Shown piece after piece: positions 12,338-22,937 of a stretch of 64,000 bases of DNA (position 1 is its first letter; every line of letters begins with the position of its first letter). Location of the stretch: NCBI RefSeq assembly GCF_017591425.1, contig NW_024464918.1, positions 11,096,001 through 11,160,000 on the forward strand, read 5' to 3'. A program made the position numbers and the translations under genes. The notes beneath the pieces are model-generated. The model was not told the DNA's origin. It saw nothing but the letters and a program-made list of their open reading frames with translations, and ran no database searches. This stretch comes from Ochotona curzoniae. Lineage: Eukaryota; Chordata; Mammalia; Lagomorpha; Ochotonidae.

Positions 12338-12661
12338 TTTGAAGATTTATTTTTATTATTTTTTATTGGAAAGGCGGATATACAGAGAGGAGAGACAGAG
12401 AAGAAGATCTTCTGTCTGATGATTCACTCCCCAAGTGAGCGCAACGGGCCGATACTATGCCGATCTGAAGCCAGGAGCCTCTTCCGGGTCTCCCACGCGG
12501 GTGCAGGGTCCCAAAGCTTTGGGCTGTCCTGGACTGCTTTCCCGGGCCACAGGCAGGGAGCTGGAAGGGAAGCGGGGCTGCCAGGGACTAGAACCGGCGC
12601 CCATATGGGATCTCGGGCGTGCAAGGCGAGGACCTTAACCACTGCGCCACTGCACTGGGCC
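12338..12661 (-). mobile_element. Young C-type SINE, minus strand, with perfect target-site duplication
   Basis: Full-length copy: tail complement AGATTTATTTTTATTATTTT, GGAAAGGCGGATATACAGAG, CACTCCCCAAGTGAGCGCAA, CCCATATGGGATC, B-box complement GGACTAGAACCGG, A-box complement CCACTGCGCCACTGC, and head complement ending in GGGCC. Very close to the copy at 23494, sharing the rare TTATTATTTTTTATTGG tail. Pol III promoter boxes look intact, but transcription cannot be judged. Confidence 0.95.
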
Positions 12662-12678
12662 CAATGCAAACTATTTTT
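12662..12678. repeat. Target-site duplication, right copy
   Basis: Exact second copy of the 17-bp target sequence next to the SINE head. Confidence 0.92.
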
Positions 12679-14180
12679 ATGTAATCAGATATGCAAGAAA
12701 TTGTTGCCTACTAGCTATCCTGGACCTAGCTTACTTGAATAGAAACAATGGAACCAGAAACTGGGAAACCATGTGACTCCCATTTGACTGTTGGAATGAT
12801 CACATTAATGCGTATTATAATTTTCATCTGGAAGTAGAAGACTGGTTCCTAGATTCCTAAGATGAGGTCTCCCCTCATATTACTTTTTATGATTCTCATA
12901 AGAGCAATTATTGCATTTTAAAGAATTACTTATTTTGCGTTTTCTGTTTCTTCTATAGAATTTTTAGCTTGAAATTTTATCATTAGACCTGAGAAACATA
13001 CAGAAAAGTTGAAATAGTTATAGAGTGATTATAGTACCTTAAACACTTTACTGTTTTTGTAACATCACATGTCTTTGTGTTCGTGTATGTATTTATTATT
13101 CCAGTATACTGTCGTATGCCCGATTTTAATCTTGAAAAGACCTTCTGTACCATTCATGCACACTGTGCATGAATCCTAACATGTGGAAAGGTCTCAGTTG
13201 TTATTGATGAAGGAAGAACTAAAATGGAAGGAGGTAAAAAGGAAAGAGAGAGTTGGACGACTGTTTTTTCTTACAAAAGGCTTGTTTTTAACTTAACCAA
13301 AACGTTAATCTCAATTGAAGCAACCACAAATCTAACTGAATGCCAAAGTCAACAGAAATTTAAAATGTGTGTTTAAAAATCAGCACAACACTTATGATGT
13401 TAATGTTTTATCCAAAGTTGGCTGCATGATCTGCATCTGTATGTTTGCCACATAGATATTGGCATTGCTTAGATGTGATATAAAATTATTCACAGGTATT
13501 ATCTTTTAACCAGGTGTCATTAACAACATAGTTTATAAAATAATTTTGGTCAAATTAGTCTTGATAATCTTGAAATGTTCATAATTATATAATTAATTAT
13601 AATCAGCTTTGATTATAATTGGTAATTAATGCAAGTTGATAAGCATGACATTTTGCTTGTCAGGTATAAGAAGGATGACAGTTTGCTTGTGGCACTAAAT
13701 GCCAGAATCCTTTATGGCTCCCAAGCATCTCTAACAGAAATCTTCTGAAGGAGAGTGGAGTCCCATTGAACTTTGGCAGTGGGTAAAAGGGCATCCAGGT
13801 GCTGCTAAAGCCGCATTTGGAGAAATGATAATCATCAGGAGAACAAAATGAGGTTATACCTGGCAGAGCAGGGGCAGGAACTTGCAGGTAGCACTTAGAG
13901 AAAGCTGTAGTAACCTCTATGACTGTACTAAGACTTATTTGAAATCCTTTGTAAATTAGGAAAACATTTTTGCAATCTGAATCAGGGCCTTCTGCTTCTG
14001 AAGGATATGAGATAGAATGGTTACCAATACAAATAAGGTAGATATGCTTATTTTGCTCCCTTTTTTTTAGACAGCAAGTGAAAAATAAACATATTAGACA
14101 TGTCTTATGCAAATAAAATATATATTTAAACGTTTTAAATGAAATCAGGTTTCATAGATATAATTCTAAGAAAACCATAT
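12679..14180. other. Unassigned sequence with the longest non-repeat open frame
   Basis: No known repeat recognised. On the minus strand 14112-13660 is open for 150 codons. Its product is rich in Cys, Phe and Leu, shows no motif I know, and has no Kozak or splice context I can defend, so I do not annotate a CDS. A short inverted repeat lies at 13595-13620. Confidence 0.4.
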
Positions 14181-14236
14181 CTCTTCTTTCTTCTCTCTCC
14201 CTCAATCCTCCCTTCCTTTCTTTTTTCCTTTTAATT
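14181..14236. repeat. Polypyrimidine (CT-rich) tract
   Basis: About 55 bp of almost pure C/T on the plus strand (CTCTTCTTTCTTCTCTCTCC and following). Confidence 0.85.
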
Positions 14237-14384
14237 TTGAAATAATATAATTCAGTTTACTTTATAATTTTAAGCTTAATGTACCACTAACCATAATGTT
14301 CAATAAGTACAAAGTAGACCACTTGCCACAGAAATACTAATGATGATAAATAATAATAAAAAATTATGAGAGGCCAATTTCATT

Positions 14385-14620
14385 TTTGTGTTCAATAGTA
14401 ACTACCACATATCAGAAAGTATATAGTATTTGAATGAAAGAACTATATATATACGTGTGTGTGTGTGTGTGTACACACAATATAATACTGTTCAGCCATG
14501 AAAAAGAATGAAATACTATGTCTTGTAACAAAATGAAAATGGTAGTAGCTGGAAACTATTATTGTTAATGAAATAAGCCATCCCCATACAGACAGGTATA
14601 TGTCTTCTATGTTTTTATTT
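14385..14620 (+). mobile_element. L1 3' fragment (end of ORF2), split by a TG microsatellite
   Basis: After the repeat, CTGTTCAGCCATGAAAAAGA, then ATGAAATACTATGTC, CAACAAAATGAAAATGG and AATGAAATAAGCCAT follow the highly conserved 3' end of mammalian L1 ORF2 (the 'attcagccataaaaaagaatgaaat … gaaataagccag' block). The copy is short and no frame survives. Confidence 0.75.
14440..14480. repeat. TA/TG microsatellite inside L1 fragment
   Basis: ATATATATACG, about nine GT units, then ACACAC, located where many L1 copies carry an AT-rich 'tatatat' step, so it probably grew from the L1 sequence itself. Confidence 0.9.
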
Positions 14621-14989
14621 TTTGATTTTCAAAAAGTTGTTTCCATTTATATGGCTCAAAATCATATCTTTATGTTTTAAAGTAATAATCCTGTTGTTAA
14701 AATCATTTTAAGCAATCAATTAATACAGGCAGTTATATAAATACAAATTTTGCAGGTTTGTATATTTGTGTTCTAATTGATTACAAATAGGTACTTGTTT
14801 GTGTTCTAAATCTTGAGTTGCACACAGAAAATATTTTTTTATCCTCATGTTATCAATGGGGCTATTTTGCAAAGAGAAAGATGGTAGATATTTAGATACT
14901 GTTAACTATTAAATGGTTCTGCTATAGTATATTAAGCATTGTTTTACAGTTACGCTGTTGCTGTGTAAGAAAGTTATGTTCGTTCACAT

Positions 14990-15332
14990 ATCCCACATGG
15001 GTGATCCAGGCACCAAGCACTTTACCATCATCTGCAGGCATCCCAAATGTTGTTAGCAGCCATGTGGATTGGAATCAGGCAGGCCTCTATCCTAGGCATT
15101 CCATTAAGAATACAGGCACCTAAACTAAATCTTGAAAAAAAAAAAAAGAAAGAAAGAAAAGAAAAGAATACAGGCACCTCCAGTGGCAGTTTAGCTCTAT
15201 ACTAAGTGTCTAAGTATCTGCTATGGCAGGCACTTGGGCACTGAGCCAGAGGATGGAAAATCTTTCTCTCTATTTCCCCTTCTTTCTGTAAATTTGACTT
15301 TCTAATAAAATAAATATATTTTTAAAAAAATC
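14990..15332. mobile_element. Composite of eroded C-type SINE pieces
   Basis: The right part (about 15225-15332) is a plus-strand 3' end: GGGCACTGAGCCAGAGGATG, the CT-rich tract, TTTGACTTTCTAATAAAATA and AATATATTTTT. The left part (about 14990-15205) holds SINE echoes such as TCCCACATGGGTG and TTAGCAGC…GTGGATTGGAA that fit the minus strand better. A 42-bp later insertion interrupts the left part (15122-15163). Confidence 0.6.
15106..15179 (+). mobile_element. 42-bp mini-insertion of a SINE tail with 16-bp target-site duplication
   Basis: AAGAATACAGGCACCT occurs at 15106-15121 and again at 15164-15179. Between the copies lie only 42 bp: AAACTAAATCTTG followed by an A-rich tract with AAAG repeats. 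This core matches the last bases of a C SINE (AAATAAATCTTTAAA plus poly-A). It is best read as an extremely 5'-truncated SINE insertion; an L1-driven insertion of another A-tailed RNA is possible. Confidence 0.75.
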
Positions 15333-16699
15333 AATATTTTCTGAAAATTGGTAATTTGTGCAAGGATCTACTAGGGTGGGTAGTGAATTCTCGATTTTTT
15401 TGTCTTGGGTAAAAGACTGTGGATGTAGGTGGTTTTGTTTCTTTCCATGATCTGAACAATGCATATTTTGGAATGAGAACTATATAATATCCATGATAAG
15501 ACAAAATGATGTTGGATCTTTTTATCACATGTTAATCTTTCGCTGCTTTTTAATCAGCTGGCATTTAGAGGTTACATCACCTTTAGATCACGAAGAAACT
15601 ATTTTAGACAACATCAACTTATGTCCTAACAGCCTCGTGGTGCCATCCAAAAATACCCGATGTGTGTCCTTAAGGAAGCTTAATCAAGGAAGCTTTTATA
15701 AATTTCTTTTTTGTCCTCTACCCATACACTATGGTCTCATTTCTCCTTCCATTACAGACAAGCCTTGTCACATGTTTAACACGATTTTCTCTATTGCTTG
15801 GTAAATGGGTATTATTGCCATGTATGCATACACTTTAAGTTATGTGCAAGTATTGGATTGCATAAAAAGAAGTCTTTTGCATGTGAATTTCTATAGAATA
15901 CCCAACTATGTTTAACTATAATATGACAAACTACAGCTATTTAAAACTAAAAATAATTTCTGCCTTACTAAGATAAAATGAGAATTTTTCTAAAGCATCT
16001 TCGATCAGTTATCTTTTAAGATAGCTATGTTTCCCTTTTTCTAGGGTAACATAATATTTGATTAAGTACGCTTAAAAAACAACTGTTTTACACATTCTGT
16101 CCTTTATCTTTAGATGATAAATTAATTAAGTGAATCTGTTGAGGGTTAGAATAACCACATTAGTTAATTTTTTCTTCTGAAGTCTCAAGCAAGTTGCCGT
16201 CAAATATATGTAGCTCTGTACTAACGTGATAGGCAGCAACTATAAAATTGAGTTTGAATTTTATATTCTGGTTTCCTTAGTTATTATGCTTGATTTTAGC
16301 ATTCCTTTTCATAAGTCACACTGCATTAGCATAAAAATAAAGCTTATCAAGCAGTAGAACATAATGGATAATTATTACCTGAGATAAAGCCAAAGATTTT
16401 TACTGTCTTTAGAGTAACATTTATTCCTGTTTTATTGACAATGCATTTTTTTGTCTTTAATGTTTCACTTCTTGACTATTTCTGATGCAGTTTTTCTTTT
16501 CCAGTTCTGAAATATTTTCAGGATAAGACATGCCCTCTTGGATATGGAAAAGTATAGTAAAAGACAAAAGCAGTGCAGATATAGAAAGTAATATTACAGC
16601 ACTAAAACCTAAACTTGAGGAAAATCTTACTAAGAAATAGAGGCAGATGTGGTCACATCTTAATAAACCTATTACAAGTTAAAAACAAGTTTATGTGAA
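15333..16699. other. Unassigned sequence
   Basis: About 1.4 kb with no repeat or gene recognised. A plus-strand frame of 103 codons (15493-15804) shows no family features. Confidence 0.45.
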
Positions 16700-17990
16700 C
16701 TGGATTAAGGGGAGAGCCAGGCTGGGCTAACCGATTCTTTCCAGTGGTGTGTGCATGAACTAACGTAAATGAAAGCTGATTGGGCTCTGCTGTAAATCAG
16801 CTAGCAAGTGCTGAGACTGGATGAAATCCTGTCAAGCCAGACTGCAAAACCACCTGGAGTGTGCAAGATCTGATAATGGATGTGGGTCCAGAAGGGAAAC
16901 TGTCTACACCTCTCTGATGGGCTGCAACTCCTACTGAGGAGCGTGAGAATCGGGGCTGGGGGCTGGTATGGCTGGACAAGCTGTGGTACCCACCGGTGTG
17001 AATGTGGGCTGGATGGTGAGGTCAGTTGGGCTGGGCCAGGCTTCAACTCCCATGACATGTAGGAGAGCTGAATGCGATGTGGAATAGACTGGACCAGTCT
17101 TCTGCGCATGCTGGCAAGCACAGGAACCATGGCTAGGGGCGCGCCTGGTGGGAGTATTTGGGGTTTGCTCCAACTAGGCTGCAGTTGTCACTGGTGAACG
17201 TGAGGGTTGAGTGTGTAGTGTGGACTTGGTTGGGTTGGGCCACAGCATCCAAGCATCCATTGGTTTGCATAAGAGATGGGGCTGGAGAGAGAACTGAGCC
17301 AGCAATTACAACCATTGTGTGTGGAGGTTGATGTGGGTGATGGACTGAATCAGACCCTGAACTGGCAAGCACAGATACGAGTCAGGTCTCACCTTAGACA
17401 TGGTTTCTTTGGAGATTCCCCAAACTGAACACTGAACTCAGAACTGCAACCATGGGAGAACTGCAGGATCTGTGGACTGACCATGGAGTATATGTGTCAG
17501 AACTGGGTCTCTTCAGTGGCTTGGGCAGAGCAGTGGATGGCATACTCAGATGCACATTGGGGATGTGACAGAGTGTTGGTGACTGCAAAGGCTGTCTGGT
17601 ACCATAGCAGAGGAAAGAAGACAGAACACATTGGACAACTGTTCCCACCCGCAATGACAGCAAATATGTGGACAAATGGAGATTCTAAGGTGGATTATGT
17701 CAGCCAATGGGCTTTGAAAGGATTTTCGCATCTTAGTATCAGCAAGAGCAACAGCATTTCAGAGTTATCGAAACCACTGAAGCAGAGCCTTCAGTCATGC
17801 TCCATATCAGGGACCCAGGGATGACATTGGGTGGCCATTCCTCATCCCTGGATACTAAGGCATTTGGAAGGCTGAATATGACTTCCCTCTTCTCTTCCAT
17901 TACTGCATTCTACAGAGTAGATGCTGGGACTTGTTGCTCCTGGCCACCGTGGTGAAGGGATGCTGTATTGTACATTTAATTGCATAAGAC
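16700..17990 (+). repeat. Unclassified G-rich block with degenerate ~250-bp duplicated unit
   Basis: This block is clearly richer in G and C than its surroundings. Two related units lie head to tail: GCTGCAACTCCTACTGAGGAGCGTGAG at 16921 matches GCTGCAGTTGTCACTGGTGAACGTGAG at 17178, and CTGGCAAGCACAGGAACC at 17111 matches CTGGCAAGCACAGATACG at 17362, a spacing of 251-257 bp; the pieces between (…TGGGCTGG…, ATTACAAC/CTTCAACTCC) also correspond. CTAGCAAGTGCTGAGAC at 16801 may belong to a third, more decayed unit. To the right (17395-17990) the sequence is single-copy but similar in composition. No long frame survives. It could be a lineage-specific L1 5' UTR, an LTR-element interior or a decayed minisatellite; strand is given as the G-rich strand only. 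Confidence 0.55.
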
Positions 17991-19458
17991 ACACTTCCTT
18001 ATAACTGCTGATTTTATCTTTGGAATATTATCCATTGAAACCCTTCATAGTTTTAGCAATAAATAAAGCAGAATAAATTGTTAAGGATGCTATTACAGAT
18101 CATTAGAAAGAACTAAACACATATTCCTGAGGAAAACATTTAAAATATTAAAACTAGAAAGATTTTTAAAAATTCATATATAATCCCTATATTAAATGAA
18201 AATATCTAGTAGAGATAGTTCTACAAACGTGTCATCTAAGACAAGGTTTCATGTTGTCAACATATTGTATAATATTGCTTTAAAAATGCCAGCCTGTAGA
18301 AGGAAACAAGAAAATTAGTAAGGAAAAATACTGTAAAGGACTTAAAATGGTGCATTTGTGATGCTATAATTGAGTTCTGTATATTTCTTATCCAGGTGAA
18401 TTCTCCTTTTCTCGAATATCTTCCCAAGATGAGAGAAGTGGATGAAGTGATGAGATGCACAGCTATAGGATGTTAACCACTGGTGTGTTCCACTGCGTTT
18501 GACATAAACAACTGATACAATTCAAGACACTGACTGTAAGTTTTTTTTATATATATGTTTTGTCTGCTTTCTCTCATGATTTAGTTATTTGGAGGGACTG
18601 AGTAGTCCCATATTTTTTTTCTGTGACTTGAACAGGGTAAGTCTGACCAAACCATATATTGCTCTATTTCTCTTTATTTCCTTGTCTTTGTGTATGATAA
18701 GTGGAGAAGCCATTAGTAAGCATTCCAGCTTTAGCCAGTAGCTTCATTCCATGACCAAACTCTGTGTTTCTGGTTTTGCTTGTTCCTGCTTTGCAAATAA
18801 TATATGCCGCAGTTTGCAATTCATGTTTTGTTTTTCCTAAAATTTTGCTCGCTGACATAGAGACTCAGATTGCAGAATTTTTTCTGTTCTTTGTCTAAGG
18901 CTGTTCTTGAGGTTGTTCTGTTCTTTTAAAAATGATTTATTTTTTATATGATTGTTATCCAATCAGCAAGGGAGTCTTAAAATGACATTTTGTATATTTC
19001 TTACAAGCCAAGAAATCTCCTACTTTTCTTGTTTAATATTCTTTCTCTTTTAATGGCAGATGGAAAAGTTATGACTTGTCAAAAACACTTAATATAACCC
19101 CACAAAGCGTGAAACAGAAAATCTAATAATTTTTCTGAGGTGTGAAAGAAAGTGAATGTTTTAAATACTTTTATGCCACAAACCATTGTTTTTAGGTGAA
19201 AGTATAAATGTATTATGAGATATTTTGTTTATTTTTTCAAAACATCACTGAAACAGAGTAGAAGGACAAATAACAGAGATAAGTAGCATCAAATTAAAAT
19301 CTCTGTCAAGTAGAGAGTAAATGTTGAAATAAACATGCTTTTCCCCACAAATAGTAGTGCTTCTGATGAAATTTAAATCTGATCTAGTATGTCTGTGATA
19401 AAAATGCTAAGAACTTTCCTGCCATGAAAGTATCTTTGGTATCTTTGTTGAAAAGCAT
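17991..19458. other. Unassigned sequence
   Basis: AT-rich. The minus strand at 18858-18664 is open for 64 codons without recognisable family. No repeat could be named. Confidence 0.45.
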
Positions 19459-19494
19459 GTGCTCGCTTAGGCAGCACATATACTAAAATTGGAA
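19459..19494 (+). pseudogene. RNU6: 3'-truncated U6 snRNA copy (5' 36 nt only)
   Basis: GTGCTCGCTTAGGCAGCACA, then TATACTAAAATTGGAA, is identical to the start of mammalian U6 snRNA except for A in place of C at the 11th base, within the 5' stem-loop. The match stops at about base 36, before the ACAGAGA box and the telestem, so the RNA cannot function. No U6 promoter elements (PSE or TATA box at the usual distances) are evident upstream. The preserved 5' end with missing 3' part is the reverse of usual 5' truncation. Confidence 0.9.
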
Positions 19495-20040
19495 TAGCAA
19501 TACATATTGTTCCTAAAATATTAGAAATAGTATATTCTCACAAAATTAAGTTGTAACAACTTAGGAAAATGAAAGAAGTATGAGAGGGTGGCTATTTGAA
19601 GCATTAAAGAATAGTCTACTTGGTCAAACACTCCAGATGGAGAAATCAGAAAAAAATTGCATTTTGCCAATAAATGATCAGTAACGAGTTTTAAATGAAC
19701 AGTTAATTGAACGTAGTGTGAATGAAAGACTAATTTTGAGTTATTAAGGTATGATAGCATGATATAAATATATTGCCCGTATTTTTAAATTAACATTTTC
19801 AAAAAGTGCCATTAGAGAAGCAATAAATCCTATAAAATATGCAAGCAATGTAGAATTTTAGGATTTTTTGGATCTAATGATATTATTCATAGGCTCATCT
19901 GGAAAATATCAATCGCAAGTAAGTGGTATTCCATATTCTACCAAGATGTTAATTATTAAGACCTTGTATAGTCTGTATAGTGATATAACGATGGAAGCAA
20001 AGAAAAATGATTTTGTCTTAAAGATTACCTTTTAAAAATT
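19495..20040. other. Unassigned sequence
   Basis: AT-rich, right of the U6 piece; no poly-A tail directly follows the U6 match and no repeat was recognised. Confidence 0.45.
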
Positions 20041-20300
20041 TTACTTCTTCTCATTATTATAATTTTATGACACAGTTCCATAGGCTCTGGGATTTTCCTC
20101 ACTCCCTCCCCAATCCTCTTCTCCCTCCCTGGGTTCCCCTATATCATTACTATAGTATACTTCTTCATAAACAGTCATATGTCCATCATTGCGGGCATGG
20201 ACAATGGCTGAGAGTCCAGCATCCTGTTGTCAAGATATAGTAAACAGTTTCACCAGTCCATCTTTGAAAAGCCAGAAAACAAGATTAATAACAGGAAGAA
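20041..20300 (-). mobile_element. Lagomorph-type L1 3' UTR, minus strand
   Basis: On the plus strand: ATTATAATTTTATGACACAG, CCATAGGCTCTGGGATTTTCC, a C/T-rich tract, TATCATTACTATAGTATAC, GACAATGGCTGAGAGTCCAG and AACAGTTTCACCAGTCCATC. A second copy with the same landmarks lies at 43990-44240. Its place to the left of antisense ORF2/ORF1 agrees with a minus-strand L1 whose 3' end faces left. That it is the L1 3' UTR of lagomorphs is from memory and context. Confidence 0.6.
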
Positions 20301-20469
20301 AAAGAAATTAACAACATAATGAAGTTAAATAATGTTACTGCATGACTAATGTGTCACTGAAGAAATGGAAATCAATAACCTTGAAGAAAATGGTGCTACT
20401 GTATGATCTATGAGTTAGTGACAAATTTAATGAGAAAGAATGTTGAAGAGATGAAATTTTTTGAAAAAG

Positions 20470-21340
20470 GTCAAAATATGTGAGATATGATTTCCGCTGA
20501 TCTTTGTTTGTGAGATATGTCTCCTGTAGGCAACAAATAGATGGGTTTGGCTATTTTAATCCAAAACTACTAATCTATGTTTGATTGATGAGCTTAAGCC
20601 ATTTACATTCAGGGGTAATATGAAGGGGTGGTAATTTCTGTCATTTTAGCAAAAAGTTGTTCATTGATTTAGTCTTCCGTTGTTATTTTACTGGGATGTT
20701 CTTCACATTTGCCTTTGGTTTTGGTTGACGCTAATTCATTTATTCTGTCAAGAGAACATCTTTAAGTATTATTTGTAGGGTAGGCATATTCTTTTAATTT
20801 TTCCTTACTGTGGAAGAATTTTATTTCCTTTTAAAGGACAAAGGAAATCTTTGCTGGGTACATTATCCTGGGTCGACAATTTTTTGCTTTTAGAATCTGG
20901 AATGTGTCACTCCAGTCTCTTCTAGCCTGTGGAGTTCCCTATGAGGAGTCTCCTGGGACTCAGTTGGCATTCCTTTATATGTCAGTTGATTTTTTCACAT
21001 GCACATTTAGGGATCTTTTCCTTATGTTTGATTAGAGAGAGCTTGGTTATCATGTGTCATGTGAAGATCACTTTTGGTCAACCTGTTTGTAGTTCTGTGT
21101 TCCTCCTGGGAATTGTTTCCCAATTCTCCATATTAGGGAAATTTTCTCTTATTATTTCATGAAATACATTTGTAAACCCAGCTTCTCTTTCTGCACCTTC
21201 TGGGACTCCCATAACTCTTATATTTGGCCTTTTAATAGTGTCTTTCAATTCTTAAATACTTTTTTTGGCCTGATCCAGCTCTGCTTCCAGTGTTTTGTTT
21301 GTTTTCACTTGGACTTAGTTGCAGCCCTATTGTAATTTAT
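20470..21340 (-). mobile_element. L1 fragment, minus strand: ORF1 second half and start of ORF2
   Basis: Frame-broken translation of the minus strand shows ORF1 landmarks: IKRPNIRVMGVPEGAERE from 21236 leftwards (RNA-binding core start), then HEIIRENFPN, then RPRIMYPAKISF near 20876-20841 (C-terminal domain). Further left, after the inter-ORF gap, LNVNGLSSSIKHR (about 20617-20579) matches the beginning of the ORF2 endonuclease domain. Stops and frameshifts show a dead copy. The RT, Cys-rich end and rest of ORF2 are absent before the 3'-UTR-like piece begins near 20300. Confidence 0.85.
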
Positions 21341-21945
21341 ATAGTTTCTAAGTTAATAAAAACCACTCTTTTTAAACATTGTACTACCATAATGAATCCA
21401 AGTGTATGTCTCATTTGCCTGTCTCCATCACCCACAGTGTGAAGAATGTGGTGATTGTGAACACTTATTCTGCAAACATTTTAGGTAAATTTGGCGTTTC
21501 ACTTTTGAAGTAGAGAATAACTTACCTTAAAGGGTTGATGTTATATCTTATTGACTGTTTATTTTTATCTCAAACTGATGGTAAGATCATTTCTAGTCAA
21601 GGATGAGCATCTGAGTTTTGCTGATGCTGAGCTCTTGAGTTGGCACTTAGCAAAGTGAGGGTCATTTGCATTCAACTACACATCACTCTGCAAGGTGTAA
21701 TTTGCATTTCTTATTTTTAGTGTAATTTTCCATTAATTTTGTAGCTGTATGGAATGTAAGTGCCAATGTTTCTTTATTAACTTTAACATATGATATGATT
21801 TAAAAGATATCCAAAATTTTATCTGGTTGTTTTGAAGTGTTATTTCTGCAAATATTAGATGTTGTCATGACTTGCAGAACTATAATAATTTACTCTTATA
21901 TTGTAGGGACTTGTATTTTTATCCTAGTCCTGTTACAGCATGTAT
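21341..21945. other. Unassigned sequence
   Basis: No recognisable repeat or gene. Confidence 0.45.
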
Positions 21946-21949
21946 CACA

Positions 21950-22095
21950 TTAGCCCATCTACTCTGAATATTCCAATTTCTGCATTTAACACACAAATAG
22001 TACTTGTAGCACAGAAATTTTGTGAGGACAAAATGAAACTGTGCCAACAGCACTTGCCTAGCGACTGGTGCATAGTCAGCAACAAAAGGATTTAG
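21950..22095 (+). mobile_element. MIR remnant, plus strand
   Basis: TGTGAGGACAAAATGAAACT followed by CAACAGCACTTGCCTAG and ACTGGTGCATAGTCAGCAA follow the second half of MIR ('tgtgaggattaaatgag … aagtgcttagcacagtgcctggcacatagtaagc'). Confidence 0.6.
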
Positions 22096-22934
22096 TGTTG
22101 TTTTATTGGTAAATCATTATAATCATGGTTAATATTTTCTATTTGTTTTCTTGATTATTGCCTCATTGCTTTTAGTTGTTTTTCAATGTTTACATTAGAG
22201 ATTATTTTCTGGAAACATATGCAAATCCTAGACAGGTAAATATGGGCAGTGAATTTGGGAGCAGACTGCCCCTTACCAGACCTGAGTACGTAGAGAAGGT
22301 CATTGCAAACTAGTGAAAGAATCTGTGGAAGACTGATGATCTTGATTGCATGAATAACTTCAGTTTACATGTGATTTGGAAAATGAGGACTGGACTGGTT
22401 TAGAAGGAAAGATATTTGATTTAGTGTCAGAGCCCACATTTTTGCTGATAATGTACATTAAGAATGGTCATCACCAAGTTGGAATGATAAAGTAGTGAAT
22501 GACCAGGAAGAAGGTATCTTATAGCAAACATGGAAACTCTCATTGAAGAGTTCAAAATATATTCAGTTTTGGAAGGTAGGTGAACCTCAGCAAAGCCGTT
22601 TATCTGAGCGTGTGTTTGGGTTGCTTTGAGGAAAAAGAGTCTAGAAGAACTTGCTTTGAATCAAAGAAACTCTGATGTTTAAATGCAATGGATTTTTGTT
22701 GAGAGAATTGTCACAGTGTAATTATCTTAGACTTAGTGTTTTGATACATCTGTAGATGATAAGGTGTGAGAGAGTAGATTTCACTAAGAAATATATTTCA
22801 ATTTACATGATTTTGCAGTTAATAGATAAAAATGAGCAAGGTGGTTAAGTGTTTGTAAAGTTTATGTGGGTTTATATGCATTTCATAAAGGAGGCCTGAA
22901 AATATTGTCTACTATTAGTTATAATTATGAAGCC
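22096..22934. other. Unassigned sequence
   Basis: No repeat or gene recognised. Confidence 0.45.
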
Positions 22935-22937
22935 TTA

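Noticed and set aside
12305..12742. Open frames of 67-145 codons on both strands
   Set aside because: They lie over a young SINE; the same protein words recur at the other SINEs (for example 7462-7698, 23593-23865, 52606-52842), so they are artefacts of SINE sequence.
16700..17850. CpG island or promoter
   Set aside because: The block is G-rich but CpG dinucleotides are sparse, and no exon or splice donor follows.
19459..19565. Full-length U6 gene
   Set aside because: The match ends after 36 nt and the ACAGAGA box and 3' stem-loop are absent.
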